Origin: Nitrospira lenta
Lineage (GTDB): Bacteria; Nitrospirota; Nitrospiria; Nitrospirales; Nitrospiraceae
Assembly: GCA_945905765.1 (NCBI GenBank)
Contig: CAMDPZ010000005.1
Location: 1-60,284, forward strand
DNA: 60,284 nt
Direction of reading: 5' to 3'
This document shows, piece after piece, positions 37,873 through 46,590 of the stretch. Position 1 is the stretch's first letter. Every line of letters starts with the position of its first letter. Under the pieces are notes generated by a model. That model did not search any database and had not been told where the DNA came from. It worked only from the letters and a program-made list of their open reading frames with translations. The position numbers and the translations under genes are program-made.

Positions 37873-38736
37873 ATGGCCGGACTCAAGCTAGTCGTGATCA
37901 GCGGTCTTTCCGGTTCAGGAAAGTCGCATGCCCTCAAATGTTTCGAGGATGCCGGATACTTCTGCATCGACAATTTGCCTCCGGCGCTGCTGCCGACGTT
38001 TGTCGAGTTGTGCCATCAGCAGGGGGGCGAGATTAAGAATGTCGCGCTCGGCATCGATGTCCGGGAGCGCGTATTTTTTTCTGATCTCGTGGGGATTCTT
38101 GAGCAGGTCAAGGCCCTGGGCCATTCGGTGGAGTTGATGTTTTTCGAGGCGCGCGAAGAGGTGCTGGTTCGGCGTTTCTCGGAGTCTCGGAGGCCCCATC
38201 CGTTGCTGCCGCATCTCCCCATGCTGGAAGGGGTGCGTTTCGAGAAGGAACATCTGGCCGACTTGCGCCGCCATGCCGACCGTATCATTGATACCTCCGA
38301 TTTGACGGTGCATGAACTGCGAGAGCTGTTGGCCAAGCGGTTCGGGCAGGAGGGGACGCCTCGCCGGTTGACGATCTCGCTGGTCACGTTTGGCTTCAAA
38401 TTCGGTGTGCCGTACGATATCGACCTCCTGTTTGATGTCAGGTTTTTACAGAATCCCTTCTTCGTGCCCGACCTCAAGCCCTTGACCGGGGAAGACCCGA
38501 AAGTGCGGAGTTATGTGCTGACCGATCCTGACGCGGTCGCTTTCATCGGGCAACTTGAGGGCCTTTTTAAGTTTCTCGTGCCCCTCTTCGAGCGAGAACG
38601 CCGCAGCTATGTGAATGTCGGGATTGGCTGCACCGGCGGCCGGCACCGGTCGGTGGCGATTGCCGGACGGCTTCAGGAGAGCTTCGCGGCAATCGGCTAT
38701 CACGCGACGATCACCCATCGCGACATCAATAAGTAG
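37873..38736 (+). CDS. rapZ: RNase adapter / nucleotide-binding protein RapZ
   Basis: The 287-residue protein has an N-terminal P-loop GLSGSGKS (residues 11-18) and the C-terminal GIGCTGGRHRSV loop that binds glucosamine-6-phosphate in E. coli. RapZ controls amino-sugar synthesis through small RNAs in Enterobacteria; in other phyla its role is less clear. It follows hpf by 13 bases, as in the rpoN-hpf-rapZ clusters of many bacteria, but the PTS genes usual there are absent. Confidence 0.95.
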   Translation: MAGLKLVVISGLSGSGKSHALKCFEDAGYFCIDNLPPALLPTFVELCHQQGGEIKNVALGIDVRERVFFSDLVGILEQVKALGHSVELMFFEAREEVLVRRFSESRRPHPLLPHLPMLEGVRFEKEHLADLRRHADRIIDTSDLTVHELRELLAKRFGQEGTPRRLTISLVTFGFKFGVPYDIDLLFDVRFLQNPFFVPDLKPLTGEDPKVRSYVLTDPDAVAFIGQLEGLFKFLVPLFERERRSYVNVGIGCTGGRHRSVAIAGRLQESFAAIGYHATITHRDINK

Positions 38737-38769
38737 CAACCCTCACATTCTGCCATCGCAGTTTCTCTG

Positions 38770-38797
38770 CCAGGCGCTTTGGCGCAGCCTGGTTGCT
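38770..38797 (+). terminator. Weak terminator-like hairpin after rapZ
   Basis: CCAGG and CGC on the left (38770-38777) pair with GCG and CCTGG on the right (38782-38792), with a small internal bulge. The tail TTGCTTGT is only partly T-rich. It lies between rapZ and the pil promoter. Confidence 0.3.
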
Positions 38798-38823
38798 TGT
38801 CTAATACAGTAAAGTCCATTTTC

Positions 38824-38851
38824 TTGACAGGTGGGGCATCTGGACTATACT
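38824..38851 (+). promoter_or_regulatory. Strong sigma-70-like promoter for pilMNOPQ
   Basis: TTGACA (38824-38829) is a perfect -35 box and TATACT (38846-38851) a near-perfect -10 box, with a 16-base spacer. The predicted start near 38858 gives a leader of about 130 bases before pilM. Confidence 0.7.
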
Positions 38852-38985
38852 TGACCTGTGTATGAGAAGAATCGTCAATACGCAAGCGGGGTTTGTGCGT
38901 GCGGGGCAAGCAGGTGGCTTCGTGGCCCTTTGCGCAATGTCGTGATGTGTTTTTCAGGGGCAGCCCTGGTCATGCAGAGGCACCA

Positions 38986-40104
38986 ATGTTGAGTCCTTTT
39001 ACGTCGTTCAAAGGTTTGGCCGAAACCGACCTCTTCTCGATGTTTACCCCGAAGCGCCAGCTTGTCGGGCTGGATATCGGGTCGAGCGGGATTAAGCTCG
39101 TGCAGTTGAAGGAAAGCCGGGGGCGGTACATTCTTCAGAAGTTTGGCTTTAAACCGCTTGAGCCGGAAGTCATCGTCGATGGCACGGTGATGGATGAAGG
39201 GCGGGTGGTGTCGGCGATCAAGGAATTGTTCGAAGAGACGAACGTTAAGGTGAAGCAAGTCGCAGTTTCGATCTCCGGCCATGCGGTCATCATCAAAAAG
39301 ATCAGCTTGCCGCTGATGCCGGAAGAGGAGTTGGAAGGGCAGGTGAAGCTTGCCGCTGAGCAGTACATCCCCTTCGATATTAATGAGGTGAACATCGATT
39401 TCAGTGTGCTGCATGCGACCGAGGCCGAGGGCGATGTTCCTGGCGAGATGTCGATCATTCTCGTGGCGGCGAAGAAGGACAAGATCAACGAGCTGACGGA
39501 GCTGGTCAAGGGGGCTGGCCTGTTTCCACTCGTGATGGACGTGGACGCCTTCGCAATGGAAAACATGCATGCGATCAACTATCCCGTCTCGCAGGACGAG
39601 ACCACGGCGCTCGTGAACATCGGGGCCAGCGTGATGAATGTCAACATTGTCCGAGGTGGCGCGTCGTTGTTTACGCGCGATATTCCCATCGGCGGGAATC
39701 GCTATACGGAAGCCATTCAACGTGAAACAGGCCTGTCGTATGAAGAGGCGGAAGAAGCCAAGAAAAACGAGCAGGCGGCGGAGACGAGTCAGGTCGCGGT
39801 GGCGACGGTCCTCGATAGCGTGAATGACGAAGTCGCGTCGGAGATTGCGCGCACCATCGATTATTTCAAGACCACCACCTTGGATGCGGACGTGCAGCAT
39901 GTGCTCTTGTGCGGAGGCGGCGCTCAGGTCAAGGGGCTGGTCTCGCAGTTGAGAGATCGCATGTCGGCGGTCGTCGAGGTGGCGAATCCGTTCGGAGAAA
40001 TCGATATCTCGGGGAGCGAGTTCGATCAGGAGGCCTTGGCTGCGCTGGCTCCGCTGGCTGCCGTAGGGGTCGGGTTAGCCCTGAGATCGGTAGGGGATCG
40101 ATGA
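38986..40104 (+). CDS. pilM: Type IV pilus assembly protein PilM
   Basis: The 372-residue actin-like ATPase has the phosphate-binding loop GLDIGSSGIKLVQLK and the second loop VNIGASVMNVNIV; the adenosine motif LLCGGGAQVKGL is near the C-terminus. PilM sits in the cytoplasm and binds the tail of PilN. The ATG at 38986 has AGAGG upstream. The gene overlaps pilN by 4 bases. Confidence 0.95.
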   Translation: MLSPFTSFKGLAETDLFSMFTPKRQLVGLDIGSSGIKLVQLKESRGRYILQKFGFKPLEPEVIVDGTVMDEGRVVSAIKELFEETNVKVKQVAVSISGHAVIIKKISLPLMPEEELEGQVKLAAEQYIPFDINEVNIDFSVLHATEAEGDVPGEMSIILVAAKKDKINELTELVKGAGLFPLVMDVDAFAMENMHAINYPVSQDETTALVNIGASVMNVNIVRGGASLFTRDIPIGGNRYTEAIQRETGLSYEEAEEAKKNEQAAETSQVAVATVLDSVNDEVASEIARTIDYFKTTTLDADVQHVLLCGGGAQVKGLVSQLRDRMSAVVEVANPFGEIDISGSEFDQEALAALAPLAAVGVGLALRSVGDR

Positions 40105-40652
40105 TTCGCATTAACTTATTGCCGGGGCCGAAGGGACATCGGGCGAAGCCCCAGTACGACGTGAGAGCGCAGGCGCTCTTGGGCGTGGGGTTGCTGCTCA
40201 TCACGCTGGCAGGCTGCTGGTGGTATGCGGCAGCGCTCAATGAGGAAATCGAGGCGCGGCAGACGGAAAAGCTCGACAAGGAGAAGCAGGTCGCGCAGTT
40301 GAAGGACCAAGTGAAGCAGGTGTCAGACTTTGAAAGCCGGAAGAAAGTCCTGGAAGACAAGAATCGCATTATCGACCAGTTGGAAAAGTCGCGCGTCGGC
40401 CCCGTGAAGGTGCTCGACCATGTCAGCCAGAGCCTGGAGCCGCTCAAAGTGTGGCTGGTGAGAATCGCCGTCACCGGGAACGACATCGATCTTGAGGGTC
40501 GCGCGGCGACCAATGACGATGTGGTGGAGTTCGTGAACAACCTGCGCAAGACCGATTATTTTACCGATATCAATCTTCAGGAAAGCCGCGCGGCGGTGGA
40601 GAGCCAGCTGAATATCTATCAGTTCAAACTGGGCTTCCGCCTTAAAGGTTAA
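40101..40652 (+). CDS. pilN: Type IV pilus assembly protein PilN
   Basis: The 183-residue protein starts MIRINLLPG, the short peptide that docks into PilM. A membrane helix follows (about residues 26-45), then a coiled coil and a ferredoxin-like periplasmic domain. The start overlaps the pilM stop. A longer open frame upstream is only a shadow of pilM. Confidence 0.93.
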   Translation: MIRINLLPGPKGHRAKPQYDVRAQALLGVGLLLITLAGCWWYAAALNEEIEARQTEKLDKEKQVAQLKDQVKQVSDFESRKKVLEDKNRIIDQLEKSRVGPVKVLDHVSQSLEPLKVWLVRIAVTGNDIDLEGRAATNDDVVEFVNNLRKTDYFTDINLQESRAAVESQLNIYQFKLGFRLKG

Positions 40653-40654
40653 GA

Positions 40655-41293
40655 ATGATGCATTTGCCTGCTATCAATCTGGATGTCTTGCGGTCTATCC
40701 CCTTGCTGCAGAAGGTCGGGCTGCTGTTGATGGTGCTCGGGGGGATACTCGCGGGATTTTACTATTATGTGGCCGAGCCGAAATCTTCGGAAATCGCGGG
40801 GCTGCAGGGGACGATCGGCACACTCGATAGCGAGATTCAACTGTTGAGCATTAAAGTCAAACACCTCGATGAACTCATTGCCGCCAATACGCAGCTGGAG
40901 ATTGAGCTCGCGAAGAAGAAGGAACGGCTGCCGCCCGAAGAGGAGGCGGTCATGTTGCTCAAGCAGGTCTCAGACTTCGGGCTCCGTCTTGGACTCGATA
41001 TTAAGCTCTGGAAACCGAGCGCCAAGAGTGAGGATCCTTCCAAGCTCTTCGTCCGCATGCCGGTGAACGTCGAGGTTTCCGGTGGCTACCATACCGCCGC
41101 CTTGTTTTTTGACCGGATCAATGCGTTGCCTCGGATCGTGACCGTGTCCGGCCTCAAGATGGGATCCCCCAAGTTTGAGAAGGGCCGGATCGTCACGCAG
41201 ACCGTCTTCGACCTTGTCGCTTATGCGGCCCCCCAGGAGGCCAAGTTGGCGGTGGTGTCTCCGGCGATTCCGGCTGTTCCGCAGAAGAAATAG
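40655..41293 (+). CDS. pilO: Type IV pilus assembly protein PilO
   Basis: The 212-residue protein has one N-terminal membrane helix (about residues 17-36), a coiled coil (45-90) and a periplasmic domain with VNVEVSGGYHTAALFFDRIN, the PilO signature. It pairs with PilN in the inner-membrane alignment complex. It begins 2 bases after pilN. Confidence 0.94.
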   Translation: MMHLPAINLDVLRSIPLLQKVGLLLMVLGGILAGFYYYVAEPKSSEIAGLQGTIGTLDSEIQLLSIKVKHLDELIAANTQLEIELAKKKERLPPEEEAVMLLKQVSDFGLRLGLDIKLWKPSAKSEDPSKLFVRMPVNVEVSGGYHTAALFFDRINALPRIVTVSGLKMGSPKFEKGRIVTQTVFDLVAYAAPQEAKLAVVSPAIPAVPQKK

Positions 41294-41329
41294 TGCGCAG
41301 AGTATGTCGTAGCTGTGAGGCCATGAGCG

Positions 41330-41956
41330 ATGAATGCCATTCGTAAACACCGGAGGTTGACCGTGAGGACGGCAACGATAATTCTCGTCGGGTCGGTCTG
41401 TCTGCTTGATGCGGCAGGGCTGGTTTGTGCCGAGGGAGGGATGGGCGCTCGCGCCAGGCAGATGAACCCCTTGCGGCAGGATTCGTTAAAAATGCCCTCT
41501 CTGGCTGAGGTGCTGAAGCCGATGTCGACGCCACCAGTTGCCGAGGCAGCCGTTGAGGAGAAGTCGCAACAGGTTGCGCCGAATTCGATTGTGGAGCCAG
41601 TGGGCGCCCATTTATATGATCCTTCAGGGCGGCGCGATCCTTTTGAGCCGGTCCTGCAGCAGTTGAGTCTCGGACCGGTTGACCCCACATTGCCTCCGCT
41701 CCAACGGGTTGGGCTCACGGAGATGAACTTGATCGCGGTGGTTTGGGGCGCCTATGGCTACGCGGCGATGGTTCAGACGCCGGATGGGAATGGCTATACG
41801 GTGCGTCGAGGCACGCGTATCGGTCCTAATAATGGCGTTGTGAGTGATGTGACTGAAAAAGGTATTGTCGTGCAAGAACGGTTCACCGATGTGTATGGGA
41901 GCAAGCAGGAGCGGGAATACGTCAAGCTCCTTCACCCGAAAGAGAGTGCAGAATGA
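41330..41956 (+). CDS. pilP: Type IV pilus assembly protein PilP
   Basis: The 208-residue protein has a signal-type N-terminus and a C-terminal domain with GRRDPFEPV, LNLIAVVWGAYGYAAMV-like strands and the RRGTRIGPNNGVVSDV motif. PilP links PilNO to the secretin. Unlike many PilP proteins it shows no clear lipobox, so it may not be lipidated. It overlaps pilQ by 4 bases. Confidence 0.9.
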   Translation: MNAIRKHRRLTVRTATIILVGSVCLLDAAGLVCAEGGMGARARQMNPLRQDSLKMPSLAEVLKPMSTPPVAEAAVEEKSQQVAPNSIVEPVGAHLYDPSGRRDPFEPVLQQLSLGPVDPTLPPLQRVGLTEMNLIAVVWGAYGYAAMVQTPDGNGYTVRRGTRIGPNNGVVSDVTEKGIVVQERFTDVYGSKQEREYVKLLHPKESAE

Positions 41957-43899
41957 CACCTAAGCTGACACAGACAACGACGTTGGTTCGTCTCCTTTCG
42001 GTGGCGGGAGCGCTCAGTCTCCCGATGGCCATGGCTTCGACGGAGGCAGCCGATTTGCCTGGTGTCGATTCAGGCCTCTCCTCGCGAGCCGAGGAACCGT
42101 TGGCGAAGACGCTGACGCGCATCGATGTGCAACGGGGGATTGACGATGTCCGTGTGGTCATCTCGGGGGATGGCAAGCTCTCCCATCGTGTGAGGCGCCT
42201 GGATGAACGGCGTCTGGTGATTGATCTTCCCTCTCTGACGTCCGCCCTCAGTCAATCGATCATGCCGGTGAATCACCAGATGCTGCAGCGCGTGCGCATG
42301 GGATCTCACCCGGACAAAATGCGCGTGGTCTTGGATCTGATCGGGCAGGTCAGCTACTCGTTTGAACCGCAAGGGCCGGACCTCATTGTCACGCTTCGAG
42401 GCGATGCAGGGGGCGATGCGCGTGCGGCTGCGGAGTATTCCCGCAGCATTCCAGCCGAGGCGATCACGTTGGAGCGGCCGGTACGAAAAGTAACCAAAGT
42501 AAGCGCGAGTCCTTTGGCGGCGCAGCCAGCCGTGGCTGCGGTGCATCGTTCTTCGACGAAGTTTTACGCGCGACCGGTGCAGCTGATTTCCGACGCAGAT
42601 TCCAGCGAGAGAAATACGCCGAAAGAGGATTTGGTCGTGGGGGAAACCCGGTACATCGGCCGGCGTATTTCGTTGGACTTTCAGCAGGCCGAGATCAGCA
42701 ATGTGCTGCGGCTGATTGCTGAGGTGAGCGGATTTAATATGGTGGTCGGTGAAGGGATCAAGAGCAAGGTTACGATGAAGCTCGTGAGTGTTCCCTGGGA
42801 CCAGGCGCTCGACATGATTTTGAAGATGAATGGATTGGGGAAGATCCGGCAGGGCAATATCATCTGGATCGATTCGCTGGCGAACCTGGCGAAGCAACAG
42901 AACGAAGAAGCGCAGGCGAAGGATGCGAAGGCTAAGGCGGAAGAGCTTGTGGACCGAGTCTTCTATGTGAGGAACCTGCAGGCGTCGGAGCTCATGACGG
43001 CGCTGCGTCAGTATTTGAGCCCGCGAGGGTTGATGCAGGTCAGTCAGGGGTCGAATGCGTTGATCGTCCGGGATACGGAAAGTAAGATGGGCGTAATGAA
43101 GCAGCTGGTCGATGGGCTGGACCTGGAAGTGCCGCAAGTCCAGATCGAAGCCAGAATTGTCCAGGCGGATACGAACTATTCCCGTTCGCTCGGCGTGCAG
43201 TGGGGGATGCAGAATGTGAATCCGCTCGGATCGGGCCAAGGTGTGTCGAATTTCAGGACCGGCACGACCGGAGCATTTGGAAGGCAAACGACTGACTATC
43301 TGGTGAACCTTCCCGCGGCGGTCGCCGGGTTGGCGTCCACTCCCGGTGTAGGGTTTACGTTTGGGAGGACTGACGGAGGAGGCGCGCTGTTGGATGTGCG
43401 GTTGTCTGCAGGCGAGATGCTTGGTCTGAGTAAAGTCATTGCTGCGCCGAAAGTGACGACTCTGGACAAGCGGGAAGCCAAGATTTCACAGGGAGAATCG
43501 ATCCCTTTCCAGACGACCTCCCTCCAGGGGACCCAGACCACCTTCGTGGATGCCAACCTGGAATTGAATGTGACCCCTCAGATCACCTCGCGTGATCCCA
43601 AGGAAGTCGGCAAACAGATCATGCTGAAGGTTCGCGCAACCAGAAACGCGGTGGGGTCCAGGAGCAATCCGGCCGGTCCGAGTATCGATCGCCGCGAAGC
43701 CAATACCCAGGTCATCATCCGCGATGGCGAGACCATGGTGATCGGCGGGGTCTTTATCGACACGCAGAGCAACAGTTCGGGCGGTATTCCCTATCTCTCG
43801 CGCGTGCCTGTCATTGGATGGCTCTTCAAGAACAAGACCGAGTCTGTGGCAAAGCAGGAGCTGCTCATTTTCTTGACGCCCAGTATCGTGAAGAGTTAG
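41953..43899 (+). CDS. pilQ: Type IV pilus secretin PilQ
   Basis: The 648-residue protein has a signal peptide, an AMIN domain (about residues 55-140) for peptidoglycan binding, an N0/STN domain (ISLDFQQAEISNVLRLIAEV, about 237-305), an N1 domain (VFYVRNLQASELMTAL) and a C-terminal secretin domain starting VPQVQIEARIVQADTNY. It forms the outer-membrane pore for the pilus. It is the final gene of the pil operon. Confidence 0.96.
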   Translation: MTPKLTQTTTLVRLLSVAGALSLPMAMASTEAADLPGVDSGLSSRAEEPLAKTLTRIDVQRGIDDVRVVISGDGKLSHRVRRLDERRLVIDLPSLTSALSQSIMPVNHQMLQRVRMGSHPDKMRVVLDLIGQVSYSFEPQGPDLIVTLRGDAGGDARAAAEYSRSIPAEAITLERPVRKVTKVSASPLAAQPAVAAVHRSSTKFYARPVQLISDADSSERNTPKEDLVVGETRYIGRRISLDFQQAEISNVLRLIAEVSGFNMVVGEGIKSKVTMKLVSVPWDQALDMILKMNGLGKIRQGNIIWIDSLANLAKQQNEEAQAKDAKAKAEELVDRVFYVRNLQASELMTALRQYLSPRGLMQVSQGSNALIVRDTESKMGVMKQLVDGLDLEVPQVQIEARIVQADTNYSRSLGVQWGMQNVNPLGSGQGVSNFRTGTTGAFGRQTTDYLVNLPAAVAGLASTPGVGFTFGRTDGGGALLDVRLSAGEMLGLSKVIAAPKVTTLDKREAKISQGESIPFQTTSLQGTQTTFVDANLELNVTPQITSRDPKEVGKQIMLKVRATRNAVGSRSNPAGPSIDRREANTQVIIRDGETMVIGGVFIDTQSNSSGGIPYLSRVPVIGWLFKNKTESVAKQELLIFLTPSIVKS

Positions 43900-44144
43900 T
43901 AGCCGACCTTTGGCCCTGCGCTGATGTCATCGCGCAACGGTGACAGGGCTGTTCCGTTGGTGTTTCCTCCCCCTACGAGATCCCCCGCATGTGTCTGCTG
44001 AGACCAAGGCAGATGAGAATCTTCTAGTTTCTGCACCGTTGTGATACCATCCTGCCGATTTTAGCCTTCGCAATTCCTCATTGCCTCAGGCGAAGTGTGC
44101 CGTGAGCTCCGGATATCCTCTTCAAGAAGAATGGTCGTGTGAGC

Positions 44145-45311
44145 ATGGCTGTGGTGAAACAGATTATACCGGTGGCGTTGGGGGAACGGAGTTACGACAT
44201 TGTGCTCTGTCCCGGGCTCCTTGCCACTGTCGGCGATCGGCTCCGCGCCCTGACCACCTCTCCGAAGGTGGGGGTGGTGACGGACCGGCATGTGGCCAGC
44301 CATTATCTTCAGAGCACCCTCCGCTCGCTTCGTAAGGCCGGTTACGATCCCACTCCGATTATCTTGCCGCCGGGAGAACGGACCAAGACGCTCGGCACCA
44401 TTGCTAAGGTTCTCGATGTCTTGGCCCGGCACAAGTTCGAACGTCAGTCCCTCTTGCTGGCCCTCGGCGGCGGGGTCATCGGCGATATCACCGGCTTTGC
44501 CGCCGCGATCTATCAACGAGGTATCCCGTTTGTGCAGGTGCCGACCACGTTGGTTGCGCAAGTCGATTCCAGCGTCGGAGGCAAGACCGGTGTGGACCAT
44601 CGTCTGGGCAAGAATTTGATCGGGGCATTTTACCAGCCGCGAGCCGTCCTGATCGACCCCCTCACGCTTCGCACTTTGCCGCGCCGCGAATGGATCGCCG
44701 GTCTGGCTGAAGTGATCAAGTACGGTATTATCGCCGACAAAGAGTTCTTCGCTTTTTTGGAGCAGGAGATGCCAGCGATCTTGAAGCTGGCGGACGAACC
44801 GGTCATCCATGTGATTAAGCGGTCCTGCGAGATCAAAGCAGACGTCGTCGCCGGGGACGAGCGGGAAGCGGATCGCCGCCGCATTCTCAACTATGGCCAC
44901 ACGATCGGTCATGCATTGGAGTCGCTTGGAGGCTATCGCGGTTTGATCCATGGTGAAGCGGTGGGGATCGGCTTGGTGCAAGAAGCGGATTTGGCCTGTC
45001 ATATGGGGCTCTGCGCTCGTGAGGTGGTTGATCGGATCAGAAGTCTCGTGCAGCGAGCCGGCTTGTCCGAACAGGTCTCCCGAACAGCCTTTGGCCCCAT
45101 CTGGAAGGCGATGCAGCATGACAAGAAGGTGGTCGGGGGACAAGTCATCGGGGTCTGGCCTGTGCGGATTGGAGAGGTGACGATTCGGCCGATCGAGCAG
45201 CAGATCTGTGCCGAATGGTTTCAGTCTACACATGGCCGCGGGAGAAAGACGCCGAGTGGCAGCCGGCCAGGCAAACCTTCGATTCGCCGAAAGACCCGTG
45301 TGCGGAAGTAA
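44145..45311 (+). CDS. aroB: 3-dehydroquinate synthase
   Basis: The enzyme converts DAHP to 3-dehydroquinate, step two of the shikimate pathway, using NAD and zinc. The glycine-rich LLALGGGVIGDITGFAA, the VDSSVGGKTGVDH active-site loop and the zinc-ligand region RRILNYGHTIGHALE are intact. The last 26 residues form an unusual basic extension (GRGRKTPSGSRPGK and after). ATG 44145 or GTG 44139 is the start. The ANTAR regulator gene follows 6 bases later. Confidence 0.96.
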   Translation: MAVVKQIIPVALGERSYDIVLCPGLLATVGDRLRALTTSPKVGVVTDRHVASHYLQSTLRSLRKAGYDPTPIILPPGERTKTLGTIAKVLDVLARHKFERQSLLLALGGGVIGDITGFAAAIYQRGIPFVQVPTTLVAQVDSSVGGKTGVDHRLGKNLIGAFYQPRAVLIDPLTLRTLPRREWIAGLAEVIKYGIIADKEFFAFLEQEMPAILKLADEPVIHVIKRSCEIKADVVAGDEREADRRRILNYGHTIGHALESLGGYRGLIHGEAVGIGLVQEADLACHMGLCAREVVDRIRSLVQRAGLSEQVSRTAFGPIWKAMQHDKKVVGGQVIGVWPVRIGEVTIRPIEQQICAEWFQSTHGRGRKTPSGSRPGKPSIRRKTRVRK

Positions 45312-45317
45312 GGACTC

Positions 45318-46583
45318 ATGACGACTAAACGCGCACCCTCAGTAGCTCATCTGCAACAGGCTTTGCGAGAGAAGACACGCGAAGTCGATGTGCTCCATCG
45401 GATCACAGAATCGATCAGCAACCAGCTGGATCTTGAATCAGTCCTCCGGCATATCGTCGAAGTGGTCGTCGAAGTCACGAAGGCGGATGCCTGTCTCCTC
45501 TATCTCTTGTCGGACGGCCAGGACGAACTCATCCTGCGAGCCTCCAAGAATCCCCATCCGAAATTGATCGGCCGCATCACGATCGGGCTAGGCGAAGGCA
45601 TCACCGGATGGGTGGCCCAGGAGCGGACGCGCGTCGTGATCCCGAGCAATGCGAGCGACGATCCACGTTTTAAGTTCTTTCACAATCTTCCGGAAGACCG
45701 CCATCAAGCCTTTGTCTCCGTGCCGATCATGGCCAAGAAAGAAGTGGTCGGCGTGATCAATGTGCAGCACAAGCGCCCCAAGCGCTATCGGCCGGACGAG
45801 ATGGCGCTCCTCTCGACCATTGCCAATCAAGTGGGTGGCGCGATTGAGAACGCGCGGCTCTACGATCAAATGAAACGCAAGGCCCTGCAGGTGGAGACCC
45901 TGTCGCTGGTGTCGGAAACGGTGGCCTCTAATCGTTTGATCGAAGATGTGTTGCAACTTCTGGTCACGATGACCGCGCAAATGATGAACTCCAAGATCTG
46001 CTCGATCATGTTGCTGGACCAGGTGAGCGGAGAGTTGCGGATCGAGGCGACGCAAAGCCTGAGCGAACAGTACCGGCGGAAGCCGAATCTCAAGGTCGGG
46101 CAGAGTATCAGCGGGCGCGCCGTGCAAGACCGCAGGCCGATCATTGTGGCCGACGTGACCAAAGAGCAGGACTATATGTTCCCGGATCTGGCCAAAAAGG
46201 AAGGGCTCTGCTCCATGGTCTCGGTCCCGATGATGGTGCGGGAGAAGGCGGTGGGGGTGATCAATAGCTACACGGCCGTGCCTCATGTGTTTACCAGCGA
46301 AGAGGTCAAGCTGCTTCAGGCCATTGCGAATCAGGCTGCCATCGCTATCGAACACACGACCCTGATCGAGAAGTCCTTCGAGATGCAGGAAGCGCTGGCG
46401 GTGAGGAAACTCATGGAGCGGGCCAAGGGCTATCTCATGCGGGCGAAGAAGCTCACGGAAGAAGAGGCCTTCAAGCTCATTCAGCGCCAAAGTATGGATC
46501 TTCGGAAATCGATGCGTGAGATCGCCGAGGCGATTCTCCTCGCGGGCGATATCGAAGAGCGGGCCGATCGAGTCAGGCACTAA
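45318..46583 (+). CDS. GAF-GAF-ANTAR RNA-binding antiterminator
   Basis: The 421-residue protein has a short N-terminal coiled coil, a first GAF domain (about residues 32-175), a second GAF domain (about 190-345) and a C-terminal ANTAR domain (about 358-410) with LMERAKGYLMRAKKLTEEEAF and QRQSMDLRKSMREIAEAILL-type helices. ANTAR domains dimerise on paired hexaloop RNA hairpins to stop terminators forming. GAF domains sense small molecules or redox state; the signal is unknown. Three matching RNA targets lie at 49455-49546, 58543-58634 and 58664-58736. The gene sits tightly between aroB and nadE. Confidence 0.88.
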   Translation: MTTKRAPSVAHLQQALREKTREVDVLHRITESISNQLDLESVLRHIVEVVVEVTKADACLLYLLSDGQDELILRASKNPHPKLIGRITIGLGEGITGWVAQERTRVVIPSNASDDPRFKFFHNLPEDRHQAFVSVPIMAKKEVVGVINVQHKRPKRYRPDEMALLSTIANQVGGAIENARLYDQMKRKALQVETLSLVSETVASNRLIEDVLQLLVTMTAQMMNSKICSIMLLDQVSGELRIEATQSLSEQYRRKPNLKVGQSISGRAVQDRRPIIVADVTKEQDYMFPDLAKKEGLCSMVSVPMMVREKAVGVINSYTAVPHVFTSEEVKLLQAIANQAAIAIEHTTLIEKSFEMQEALAVRKLMERAKGYLMRAKKLTEEEAFKLIQRQSMDLRKSMREIAEAILLAGDIEERADRVRH

Positions 46584-46590
46584 GGGGGCT

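Noticed and set aside
42070-43287. A 405-codon open frame antisense to pilQ
   Set aside because: It has the same artefact pattern; pilQ domains on the other strand are clear.
43920-44000. Possible hexaloop CAACGGTG upstream of aroB as an ANTAR autoregulation site
   Set aside because: The flanking bases do not form a stem, and there is no partner hairpin or terminator.
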